Part shown: piece by piece, positions 35,447-47,000 of the stretch | Layout: every line of letters starts with the position of its first letter | How positions within the stretch are numbered: position 1 is the first letter of the stretch | Assembly (NCBI GenBank): GCA_022605405.1 | Contig: JABYQQ010000023.1 | Location: forward strand, 124,001-188,000 | From: Earliella scabrosa | Taxonomy: Eukaryota > Basidiomycota > Agaricomycetes > Polyporales > Polyporaceae | DNA: 64,000 bases | Direction of reading: 5' to 3' | Notes under the pieces: generated by a model | What the model was told of the DNA's origin: nothing | The model's input: the letters and a program-made list of their open reading frames with translations, nothing else | Databases searched by the model: none | Program-made: the position numbers and the translations under genes

Positions 35447-36193
35447 ACTGCTTGTTTGTAAACCTGTGGCGTCAAAGATGACGCCAATGTATGTGTTGTG
35501 ATTGGTGTATACCGAAAGCTGCGTTGAGGTGTAAACAAGTGAGATTGCCGTGGCGAAATAGGGACAGGCCAGCAGTGGACGCTCCGGCATCGGAGCCGGC
35601 GCGGGAGGTGTGGGTGCGTGGGGTGGCGCAAACGGCCGGAATCAACCATGTACTGAAATAGAATAAAGACGCCGATCGCTTTGGAGTAACCACTATGCAG
35701 CAATTCCTAATCGTCTCCACGCTACAGCACAGTCGTACAGACAAAAGCAAGACCACGACATATAATACACACAGCACAGCACGAGCGACACAGCAGAGCA
35801 CGTACAACGAGAACTTATGAGACCGGAACCCATCCGAGTCGCGACAACCCGCCAGGATCGTTGCAGTGGCCTAGCTCCTTAGGCACTACATCGGGCTCAA
35901 GTTGAGGATGTCGCCTTGAAAAACGTTTAGGGATGACTGCTGTACACCTTCGGACGGGATCTCGCTAAGAAGGTTGGTGGCATGCTGACTCTGTTGCGAG
36001 AATCCCTCAAAGGTGTACTGCGTGTATCGACGCGGGAGGTGTCTAAGGAAGAACACAGTGAGCGAGCGTCGAGTTCATTTGAGATACGCATACTCACAGG
36101 CTGAACACCTCACCCTCCTGTGGCTCAGGTACCTCAGCCACCCAGTCGGGAGACTGGTGAGCTTTTCTAATAGCGCACAGGATCAGCAACAGG
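35447..36193. other. Intergenic, no gene seen
   Basis: Short frames only; an A/C-rich stretch (acacacagcacagcacgagcg) at about 35765. Confidence 0.35.
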
Positions 36194-36721
36194 TCAGCGA
36201 AGACGGGCAACAGAATCGTACGTCAGCCATGTACGCCAATGCTCCTCCAGACGACCACCGTGTCCTCCAGCATCCATGTCGTCTCGCACCTCGCTCAACC
36301 CCACCGGGACGAGATACGGACGGATGAGGGAGTACCCCAATATAAACAGGGACGGGAAAGCGATAAATCCCGGCCGCTTGCTTCTGACGAAGAGGTACTC
36401 GAAGCTGTTGCGGTAGCCGGTGTTGCGGATAACGAACTCGATGCCGTCGTTGCGAAGGGTCTCGACTCCGATGATGGTTCCCTGGATTCCAACCGGGAAG
36501 AGAATGGAGGGTATGCCCGAGCGTTCTGGTCCGTCGATGCGCATGTGCAGGGTGACGTGGAAACCGATGGTGACGGGCCTGACGGGACGCTCGACCAGCT
36601 CATAGCGACCACCGCGAGAGAGATAGGGCGGGCGAAGGTTACGAACAACGAGCGGTTGAGTGTCCAGGCAGGAATCAGCCCGGGGATTCACGACGGAGGA
36701 GCTGTGTGCGGTGTGTGACAT
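36194..36721 (-). CDS. Paralogous unknown protein, copy 1
   Basis: 175 residues from ATG 36721. The core runs GGRYELVERPVRPVTIG ... GIQGTIIGVETLRNDGIEFV ... IRNTGYRNSFEYLFV ... GYSLIRPYL. The same pattern is found in the neighbour at 37558-38175, so this is a tandem gene pair. It looks beta-rich. No known family was recognised. Confidence 0.6.
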   Translation of the reverse strand: MSHTAHSSSVVNPRADSCLDTQPLVVRNLRPPYLSRGGRYELVERPVRPVTIGFHVTLHMRIDGPERSGIPSILFPVGIQGTIIGVETLRNDGIEFVIRNTGYRNSFEYLFVRSKRPGFIAFPSLFILGYSLIRPYLVPVGLSEVRDDMDAGGHGGRLEEHWRTWLTYDSVARLR

Positions 36722-37557
36722 TGGCGGGGGACAGCTTGGGGGAGGGCGATGCGTTTGGGGTGATATGAAGGCCTATCCCCTCTAGAACTCTTATAAAGCA
36801 ACGGGGGCTTTTCGGTAAGCGGGAACACGCCGCTTCCGCCGCGCGAAAAAATTCCTAATCTGACCGCTTTGTTTGGACAACTTTGCGCCGAAACCCCTGC
36901 CACGCATGGAGAAGGGCACGGGTGTGACCATTGCCTTCACAGAACCATGGATCTCGAGAAAGGACATCACCGTAGTCTAAAGACGCACCGCTCAGAACGA
37001 CCCCCTTGGCATTCATCCTACGTTCTCTACGGCAATACACAAGCTATACAAATTGACACAGAGTGCGACAGCAACAACGACGACACAATATGGCAGCATG
37101 ACGATAAGGAAACAAGGACACAAGATAATAATTACTGCCTGCTCGAGAGCATCCCTCAACGCAGACCGTTGTCGGCCGGCAGCCTACTCCTCCTGACGAA
37201 CGTTGTTCTCGCTGTCGGAATCGTCATCTTCCTCGAGGAAAGGCAAGACGTACCGACCGGACATGGCTGTCCTGTCACTACCGCACGCTCCCGTTAGAAA
37301 CATCTCTCAGAGAGATGAGGCAACGTGGCACTTACGCAGCGTAGCCAAGGTCAGAGCCATGGTCAGACGTCTTGTCTTCGAGCGCAGGACTCGGGAAACG
37401 AGCATACTCCGAGCTGTGGAGACAGGCTGCTTGTTAGAACAGACTACGTTCAAGCGTCTCTCGAGCGCACCTCAGATCCGGACTGCGCAGCACCTGATCA
37501 CACCGTTCGCAGCGTCGCGGAGTAGTCGTACTGGAGAGTGGACTGTTCGGATAACGG
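36722..37557. other. Spacer between the paralogues
   Basis: About 840 bp with no recognisable gene. A TATA-like element (cttataaa, minus sense tttataag) lies near 36790, upstream of copy 1. Confidence 0.35.
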
Positions 37558-38175
37558 CTAGACATAGAGACAGATGATCACGTACCACAACGCCAGCGCG
37601 GCAAGATACGCCTGAATATCCCTAGTCTCCTCGTCGCCATGCTGATCTCCTCCAGCGTCGGCCATCGCCTGGGTGATGAGGTACGGCTTGAGGAGGAGGA
37701 AGCCAGAGACGACCGCCTCAGGGAGTGAGAGGTAGCCCTCCATGAAAGGGACAAGGAGATAGTGGAAACGACCACTAGGGTCGTTGTTGCGGATGATAAG
37801 CTCCACGGCGTCGGATTTGAGGCTCTGGAATGAGACGATCGTGCCCTCAACGCCGGTGGGGACAGACAGACAGAACGATAGATCGAATTGAGGAGAGCTA
37901 GGAAAGCGCATCTCCAGGAAGACGTCCATGCCGAGTTCGAGTACTCGGTGGGGGCGCTCAACCAACTCGTACTGACCGCCTTGATCATCGGTGGCAAAGC
38001 GCTTGATGCGCACGGAGATGGGGAGCGATGATGGAACGTCTGCGTCGCCGTTGGCGTGGGCGTACATGCTGGGGCTTGTCGAGGGAGCAGGCGAGTGCGA
38101 CATGAGATGTTCGACGGACGGGAGTTGGAAAGGACTCGGAGAAGAGGCAGAATTGGGGGGCGAGCTAAGTGGCAT
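37558..38175 (-). CDS. Paralogous unknown protein, copy 2
   Basis: 205 residues from ATG 38175, with a longer Ser/Pro-rich N-terminus than copy 1. The shared core is GGQYELVERPHRVLELG ... GVEGTIVSFQSLKSDAVELI ... GRFHYLLVPF ... GFLLLKPYL. The C-terminal hydrophobic run (AALALWYVIICLYV) may be read-through into an intron, because a GTACGT donor precedes it. A TATA-like tatata lies just upstream (38190). Confidence 0.6.
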   Translation of the reverse strand: MPLSSPPNSASSPSPFQLPSVEHLMSHSPAPSTSPSMYAHANGDADVPSSLPISVRIKRFATDDQGGQYELVERPHRVLELGMDVFLEMRFPSSPQFDLSFCLSVPTGVEGTIVSFQSLKSDAVELIIRNNDPSGRFHYLLVPFMEGYLSLPEAVVSGFLLLKPYLITQAMADAGGDQHGDEETRDIQAYLAALALWYVIICLYV

Positions 38176-40139
38176 GGCGGAGGATGGGGTTTATATATAC
38201 GGGCCGTGCCGGTATCGGTCCATGCGAACGGAAGATTGCAGCTACGATTTTCCCCCAAAGCTCGTTCCTGATGCGGTTGTCTTCCCGTGGTTGAGCATTT
38301 GCAGGAATAGACTGATCTGGCCCCTTGATAATCGTCACACTTCTGCGCAGACTAGACTCGGCTGGTGTCTGTGAGAACGGGTCAGTATCGGGTAATAGCA
38401 GATCAGGTAAACACACAGCTAGGAGACTTGACCATTCGCTGAACCCTCTGTAGCCACTGCGCCGGGAGGCTTTTCTCCCATCATGGCGATGGAGCTGGTG
38501 CATCGTCAAGCCCATGTGTGAGAACATTTGATACGTGGCACAACTCGTCTACGATTGGACACGGCCGTCATCCGTTCTGTGGTTTAGCGTAGTGGCAGAG
38601 TTGACGAGAAGCTGGACTGTTATGGACACATGCTGACTAATACTCGGCATATGCCGACAACACAGCCGCGCCTGCGACAACCTTGCTCTGTTCTAACTCC
38701 ACCAACAAGGATTTATCTGAAGAAAACCTCTGCACGACATTGAACGCGTCGAAGGTGGGTGCGGACACTCAATGTGCGTGCCATGTGCTTGTACTAACTT
38801 CACCGCACTAGGAGCCCACCTCCCGCGGGATTCAAGCCCTCTTCTTGGCGAGTGTTGGATGACACTTGACGTAAGTCTCAATGAGAATTTGCTCCGAGAC
38901 ACTCTCCGGCTGACAATGTGCGGGCCGGGAGTACCTGGACACATGGTCAGGGGGCGGAGAGCCGGAGCGTCCTGTTGGGAGACATCGGTGTTGTCCCAAC
39001 CAACGTACGTAGCGGCTCTGGCTCGATATCTTCATGGTAACACTACAGGTCATTCTGCGATGCAGCTCCATGGTGTGGTGCTCATCTGGCTCGCAGGCTT
39101 CTGCAACTCACGTCGGCCGCAAATATGCGCCATGGGTGCCTGATATACGGTCAGCCACACATCCATCGCGACATTGATGCATTGAAGTAGTCCCCATTAC
39201 TCACAAGACCATTCTCTGAACAGTCAGGCGACGACCTTCATGCTAAATGCACTCGTATTATGGTCGCAGCGGGCCGAGACTGCAATCGAGTCACTAACCA
39301 CGTCCGAGTTCATACGGGAAGCACGACCACCAACGATCTCCGCCCGATAACAGGTGTCATCGATGGGCTCGCAGGCTGTGGCGATCAATCCACGGAGATT
39401 ATCATCTGATAATCTCCCGTAGACACGCTGTCCAAACAAAGAACATGGTCTACAAAAAGAAACTGTGCCGGAGGATATAGTTCCAGTACATTTGCCCGCC
39501 GCGCTTGCGTTGCAACGAGACAGCACACCTATCAGCACCAGAGTCAAGCCAGACACCCCGGAGGCGTCCTGTACGAAGATCGGCGAGATAGTCATAGCGG
39601 TAAGAAGGGTCGTATGATCTCTCGAGTACGAAGGACTTACCTTGATTTTCGCTGCGCTACCTTACGTCGCCGCATGTAACAATAGTTCATGAATGAGGCG
39701 AAATCAGTGTGAGATTTGAGCAGAACCAGCGCCTGAGTGTATATAAGAAGATGCCTGCAGAAGCCACGTCAGCAAACGTGTCGCGTTCTTGCCTCCGAAA
39801 GCCCCTCATTCTCCCATAGCTCACGATCGTGCCATCCCCGCATGCAGTTCATCGGTGGACGAGAGGAGACTTGGAGTCGGTGAGCGAATCATGTATTTGC
39901 CTGTCATGCGTACGAGACTAACATTGATGTCATCAGTAGCACTGCTACAACCGGAGATCTGCATGTCGTCTCGCTAGCACACGATCGACACGTGCAACAG
40001 CAGTTCCAATCTCCTGTCTCCGCAATTCTAGTAGCACAGCCAGTACCGTGCTTAGTACGTGACTGGGTTCCTGAGCATGTAATGGAGTACGTTACCACGT
40101 CTATGGGCACTCGCGTGCGGCTAATGTATTGATAGACGG
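38176..40139. other. Mostly non-coding, with uncertain small frames
   Basis: A minus-strand frame at 39224-39595 (123 residues, hydrophobic near LTLVLIGVLSRC and with several Cys) could be a small secreted-type protein but has no other support. Plus-strand sequence at 39955-40120 (HVVSLAHDRHVQQQFQSPVS) stays open and may be an upstream exon of the next gene. Confidence 0.3.
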
Positions 40140-40810
40140 GTGAAGAACACCTACCTTGACCATGCAGACACTACATGGGTAGTGTTTGCGCTTGGGAAAT
40201 TGCCAACAGACTTAACATGGGGGATCTATAGATCACCCGGTGTAGAGAACACCTACGTTATGTGCTGGCAAATGTCCCCTGTTACCATATGGCTTACTGG
40301 CTATCTGGCCCGTATCGTCACAGTGGTTACCACACAGGACAATATACAGCATGTTCACGTGACACTCCAGCTCCTCAGAGAGACCGACATGGTAGTTCTC
40401 CAGCAATGTCTGAACTGTAGTGGTGTAGCCGGTAAGCCCATCATCCTCACTGCAGATTCGTATGGGACTAATAACTTGAATACCATAGCTGCGTATACCC
40501 CATTCGCGGACGTCTACAGAACCGCCCAGGGGGACCTCTCAGAAAAGGTATGTAGTCCGTGCTCCTATCGTATTATCTGGCGGTGGCTCATGTTCATTAA
40601 TCCAAGCAATTTCGCAAAGTATATGAGATCGGCGAACAAGGTCAACAATCTGTGCTGCCGCTCAGCGAGTTGATGGCTGGAGACTTGGTTCTCGTCCGCG
40701 CCAACTTCCGGCGCGTGAGCCAAGACCCGCACACCCCGGACACCGCTCCCGCTATCAATGTCTGGTTCGAGATGGAGGCGATGTACCGTATCTGTTCGGC
40801 TCCGGTTTGA
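40140..40810 (+). CDS. Spliced hypothetical protein (5' end unresolved)
   Basis: The open frame from 40140 (GTG, so probably an internal exon) reads YLDHADTTWVVFALGKLPTD ... NTIAAYTPFADVYRTAQG and splices by GTATGT...CCAAG to QFRKVYEIGEQGQQSVLPLS, then MAGDLVLVRANFRRVSQD, ending at TGA 40808-40810. The last block resembles that of the 26 kb gene. Function unknown. Confidence 0.5.
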
Positions 40811-41252
40811 GATATGTATGTCGGGACTACTAGCTTCTGACCAAAACCCGTTATTGGAGCACTGACGGAGCATGTACAATATCGACGCTACGAGTAAGAG
40901 CATCTCTTTAAACTAGTACAGCACCCCAGCGTTGTCCTCCTCGCCTACGGCCTCGCTGACGGCATGCAACAAAAGCATCGGCGCTCCTCGCGATGTCTGT
41001 CCTCCGCGTTAATGAGCACTACTTGACGTGAAAGCTTGAGGGGAGGTATAAGACAGCGGCTCCCATAGTAGAGGCGGCGTGTTGACCCCTCACTACCGCA
41101 ACAACAACCCTCACTTGCGGGACAGCATGAAGTATACGCGGCGCGATGTTAGTGCGGCGCACGAGGGTATGACATTTCAGCGGTAATAGTACATGAACAT
41201 AGAGCACTACAAAGCCAGCTCTCAGTAGGCGAGGGACAGGAAGTATACTGTC

Positions 41253-42751
41253 TACTGCCACTGAAGACGCGTGAGCTGATCAAAGTAATCGTGCTTCGCT
41301 GCAGCAGACATCGTAACACGTGCCTCCGGGTCGGGATACATGAGCTCTCGGAGTAGATTGTGCAGTTCAGAGTCATGGACTAGACGCTACGGAACTAGTA
41401 AGTACACGCGAGGGCACAGTGAAGCGAGACATACCCCTAGCGGGCGAAGATCCTCAAGCCGCCTCATCGGATCGCCGTGTTCAGCCGCGGAGCTGGTTGT
41501 CGTGGGCGGTGGGTAGCGGACCTGAGCCACGCCGTCAAATGAGAAAGTCCCGGGGAACTTCTCTTCAACTCTGCGTGCGTATCCCTGGGGGAACGGCCCG
41601 ACGACCTTGTCGATTATTGCCAAGTGCTCTCGATCAGTGTCCACACTCGTAGGGTACAAGGCGCCACCGAGATAAAGCTCAGCTACGATGCACCCAACTG
41701 CGAAAGTGTCGACACCGAACGACCACGGGAGTCCTTCGTAATGAAGTCACGATCAACAAGTGTGAAGATAAGAAGAAACCACAACCCACCTAAGCTAACC
41801 TCGGGTGCACGATATGCTGAGATGCCGACACGACCCGTGTGCAACGGAGACGACCGCGCAGTCTCAATAGCACCTCCGAGGTCCAGAATGCAGATCTGAG
41901 TCGAGACGAGAATCTTCTGTGAACGTTGCGTGTCTGTAACAGTTCATGCTATACGAGAGACATGAGGAAATACCTTCCGATGATATCCTGTGAGTGGGTC
42001 CAGCCAGTGCACACCGACAGTGTCCGCGCAACGCAGCGCAACGTTGTCTGGCTTCAGGTCTGTATGGATAATGCCCAAGCTATGCAAATCTATTTGAAAT
42101 TACCAGCCATCAGCGGCCATCAACAGTCGATGCGGACAAGGAGAATGCTCACATTCAACCGCTTTGACTAACTGGAATGCAATCTCGCCAAGTTGGCGGC
42201 CGGGAAGCGGATTAAGACCGCAGTAACCCCGGATCACATCGAAGAGGGTGTTGTGGCACAGGTCGAACACGATACACTTGAAGCCCAAGTGCATGCCGTT
42301 TCCCAATACTGCTGCGAAAAGACTGGGCTCGTTCAGCCGACAAACACAAGTCCTGCGTTATCCTGGCGAAGACGTACTCGGTGTGCGCATTGCAGCCTGC
42401 TAGGAGTCTCTGATAGACGCGGACTTCCTTCTCCACGTCCGGGTTCCTGTTCTCGTCCCGATGGAGTACTTTGATCGCTACAATGGTACCCGTGATGGCA
42501 TCTTCCGCAGATACCACGGTCCCAGAGGAGCCGTACCCGAGTCCATTGAGTACCCGGTCTAATGGACAAGAGTCATCATTAGTCAAGCGAGATGCACATT
42601 CAGGAACGAAAGACCCACAGCGGCTCATGATAACATCCGTTGACTTGACGTTGTAGAACCTGGATTGCTCGGTGAGTCGGGGCAACCTTAGACAAGGACT
42701 TACGTACCCGGAGGTGGAAGAAGAGGTGGACTCTGGGTTCGACTCCACCAT
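41253..42751 (-). CDS. CMGC-type (SRPK/CLK-like) protein kinase, spliced
   Basis: Kinase subdomains appear in order on the minus strand: glycine loop LGYGSSGTVVSAED and VAIKVL lysine (near 42500), catalytic loop HTDLKPDN (HRD replaced by HTD, near 42070), DLGGA in place of DFG (near 41885), YRAPEV (near 41820) and a C-lobe ending LMYPDPEARVTMSAAAKHDY with stop at 41253. DLG and HTD are usual in SRPK-type kinases. Several short GT-AG introns separate these blocks, and exon edges near the start are uncertain. The ATG at 42751 is the best visible start. The conserved lysine and aspartates are present, so an active kinase is possible. It is unusual cargo for a transposon. Confidence 0.75.
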
Positions 42752-44070
42752 CGTACTGTCTGGGACTGGAGTTTGAACAGGGTGACGTCCGAGCAGCGTG
42801 AGGGTTCCCAGAGCCTTGAGTTGGGGACGGGGCGCTGTAAGGATGAATCAGAGACAGTGACACATCGGTACACCAATACCGTGCTCACCTGTCTGCCTTC
42901 TATGACGGTCGTGGCTTGGCTGGCGAAGACACAGTCGTCTTCGAGTGCGCAAACCCATGCGATAAGAGGCTTGAGTTATGTTTAACAGCCGTCCAAGCTT
43001 ATATAGTGCGGATAATAAGAGGGGGTGGGGTTGGCCGAAAGGACGTGACACAGGCATATGTTGGACCAAGCATGCGGAGAGATGTTGGCAACTGAACAAG
43101 TCCTCCTCCTCCTCCTCGGACATGCGCCGGTGACGTCCCTGGCGCCTCCGACGACTGATGACGTATGTATGTCGTCATCACAGACCAAGGGACATGACGG
43201 CTGCCCAACATCACAAGGAATGCCTGCTCTCACGATGCATCATCTTCAGAAGCATCGAAGTCCGCGCACCCACAAGATTTCACAGCTCGAGTTCACACTC
43301 AACATACTGGTTCCCACTGCGGATAATATGACAACATGTCGCATCGGTGAGTTGATCGCACCTCGCCTGACTGACCAACGCGCCCAGGTTTGCCGTCGGC
43401 TCGCTGCACTCACTGCTGAGACCGGGAAGTAAGTCGGCCTCATCGCCAGATCAGCATGGGTGCGAAGTAAGAGAAATAAACCACTAGGAGGGCCAGAATG
43501 CCATGTACGGTGCAGCACGTCGAGTAAGGACATGCGCATTGGTGCCAAAGAGGCAGCACTGATAGTATATCGGCTGTCCTACCATATTCTAGCTACTTGG
43601 ATGCATCCCGGCGTGGAGCCGGGTCAGACAACTCCGTTTACTCGGGCGACCCACTCAAAACGGACTCCTGCCTCAAACATGCTCTGCGGGAACTACGTAC
43701 TAGATCCTCTGAGGAGCGCGTACAGGTACAAAACCCTCAATAAGGTGCCTGCCTGCGAGGCAGAAGGCCAGCGCGGCAGGAGGTTTCGTGAGTTCACAGT
43801 CCTCCATCATTAGATTACAGCCTAATATGTCAATGACAGAATGGCATCGTCGTACCGGGACCGGACCACCGCATCGCTCACTATCAAACAACCTGTATTG
43901 CATAGACCACTAGCCCATGGGTTTACGAGGATAATCAGCCATATAGTATTTCAGCGTCCAAAAGAGCGTGTGAGGCCCGCAGTGCGCAATCGGGCATAAC
44001 GCTGACTTGCCAGTGAACAGGCACGAGGTTTCAATCGGGAGCGACAGCTGCTAGCACAAATCGCAACCCG
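42752..44070. other. Intergenic, no clear gene
   Basis: A plus-strand frame at 43058-43432 and others are short and without recognisable motifs. No repeats of note. Confidence 0.35.
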
Positions 44071-47000
44071 TCAGAACTCACCTGTCTCGGCTACGGCAGC
44101 CGCTTCGAATTTACGCCGTGTGAGCTCTGACAGATGATCAATACGTTTCAGTTCATCTCTGAGTTCTTGCGACAAGCGTCCACAAAGCTTAGAGGTCGAA
44201 AATGGACGCAAAATCATGAGTCCTTCAAGTGAGCGCACCCGAGACAACATCACATATGCGCCTTGTAGACTCAGCGCACTTTCCAGGTCCACGATCGCAT
44301 AATCCAGCGACTTGCCTTGGCTCTTATAGTCGGTGTAGGCGTACGCAGGTAATAAGGGTAACTGCTGCCTCGACACCCACTTCACGACTTTTGTACCACT
44401 CACCGACATGACACATTTGAAGCGTGTTGTCTCAGGGAATATGGGTACCACGTCTTCTTCGAGATCGTCGGACACTCTTCCAGCACCAGGTACATGAATG
44501 TACGCCACCCTGGCATAGCGCACGCCGTCTATAACATCGTGAAGCACCGACTTCACTACCCCTTCAGCTCCATTAACCAAGCACTTACTAAATGCAATAT
44601 TCTCACAGATCATGACCTTCATACCTGGGAACAAGGGTATTCCGCCGAGAGAATCATTTGTTGCTGAGCTCGGCAGCTTCCACAGCCCTCTCTGCAGATC
44701 TCCGGACACTGGCTTTCCGCCGATCTTGTCCTGGGCATAGTATGTAGCGACGTTCACCCCTAATTTCTGCGCCTTATGAGCGATTAACCTGGCATTGAGT
44801 GCATCTCGCAGTACCTTTCTTCCAACAATGATCGGAGCCTCCTCGAAATTCTTCAAAGTATCCGGACTATCATGATGTACTTGGTGCGTTATCCGTCTAT
44901 AGAGAATGTCAATATCGCTTTTTTCTCCAGTAATCGGGTCCCCCGATGCACGTCCCTCACCAACGCGAACTCGACTGAGAAGGTCAGCATACTGTGGGTC
45001 TTCTGACTGCCGCTGATTTTTGACAAGTTTCACTACGGTGCTCACTTGACGCCACAGATATATCCCAAGTAGTTTGTCAACACTCGTATGCTCACGTACT
45101 GCTTGTAGACCAGGATGGTTAACACACTCATGATTGAATAGTGTGGTTGCTTGTACCGGCTTCAATTGACCGAAGTCGCCTGTGAAGATGATATTGACGC
45201 CACCAAATGGATCCACAGCAGCAGCTCCACTGTCGCCCTTTGCCAACTGCAGCCTCCGTGATACCTCGGCCAGAAATTTGGCTCCGATCATCGAGACCTC
45301 ATCAATAATAAAGTATCTAACAGGCGACCATATACCACGTAGTTCCTTCAGCATCTTCTTCGTCTTCTTGCTCGGTAGCATCATTAAAGAATGGACAGTG
45401 TATCCTCCGATATTGAGTGCAGCCGCACCAGTTGGAGCACCAACAACAACCTCCTTAGATCTGTTCAGCAATTCGAACAAACGAAGTATAGACTTCACAA
45501 CATGCGTCTTCCCAGTTCCTCCAACACCGGCAATATACATCAGCAGCTGCCGGCTATTATGGGGATTCTTGACATGATTTGCAACAAGACGAAATGCACG
45601 CTCCTGCTCTTTGTTCGCTTTGAGACCCATCTCCTCCACTACACGCTCTATGATGGCGGAGAGCTCATCGTGCGCTTCCGTGGAGTCTCGAGGTGTGGTT
45701 TCTGGTATGTCGTTCAGAACTTCTCTACTAACTTCTTCCTCTACATGTCGATTGAATCTTCTTCTCTTAGCAGGCCGTTTGTCTGGAGGCGGATCCACCG
45801 CTGGACGTCTCTGGCCTCGGAGGACCCGCATAATTGCATGCTGCTTGAATAATGTGCGGTCATCATCTTCTGTTCTAACAGGTGAGGTACACACGTCTCG
45901 CGGCCGTTCCTCTCTAGATCGTGCTTCACCTTGACCATAGCAGACATCGAGCGCATGTCGTGCGCGAGATCCTACCATATTATCCAGCGACACCCGAAGA
46001 GCATCTCCGTTATCAACATTTTCAAATATATTCTGGGTGTCAGCTTTGTCAAAGAGCTCAAAACCATCGCCTATTGGGTCGTCATGTCCACCTCGAGAGG
46101 CTCCACCTTCACCAGGAAGACCATCCCTCATGAACGCCAAGGCTTCAGCACGTCTCATCTCACGGTGAGCATCCCTAACATCGCGACACTCAGACAATAC
46201 ATTCATATTTCTAATTATCTGCATATGCCGCTCTGATATATATGAGCTTTGTCTGTCAAATGCTTGAAGCCATGTCTCATCACCGTTGCGTAGATCTGAT
46301 GGAGATCGCCACGGTACAAATAGAATGAGCATCATTCTCGCCCAAGCTTCCTTCTCCGGAGTATCCCTATCCAAGCGGGGTATCCTATCCCCTAACACCA
46401 CAGGCACAATCCACACACCACGCTTGCGGAGACAATGAGTTTCATACTGTGTGTGCGATGTCGAAGAAAAGAGGCCTCTTGCTAGTGGCTTACGGCCTCT
46501 TCTAGTACGCTGGTTACCATCTAATGCTTGTGTCGCTGCATCCAAATCCCCCATGTTCCCCCGCGTTGAATCAGTCATAGCAGACTGTCCCGAGGCTGAG
46601 TACTTGCGACTGATCTTTTCCACCATCCCGACAAACTCATATAGTGGAAGTCGGTCGAATTCAGGTTCCGTGCTGCGATACACATAGTCCTGTTGCTGGT
46701 TGGTTGCAGAGATCGACCCAGGTTGTAACCTTAACACAAATGTCTCCTCCTCACTATATTCCCCCGTTTCATTGTCTTCAGAACATCCGTCATTCCACTC
46801 AGACATATCGACGTCCTCTGTTTCCTGCAGGTCGTCTGCACTGTCATGTGCGTCCGGTGCTGCAGAGGACACATTGGACTCTCTGGACTCAGGCTGCGCG
46901 GGATACTCCTTGAAGTGATGTCGAAATAATCTGTCAAACGAGCCCCAATGAAGTAGCCGGAAGCTATGACTGGTATACACATCTCCTCCTCCGACTAGGT

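Noticed and set aside
36855..37577. Several open frames between the paralogue pair
   Set aside because: No motif, poor coding look and no splice-consistent model.
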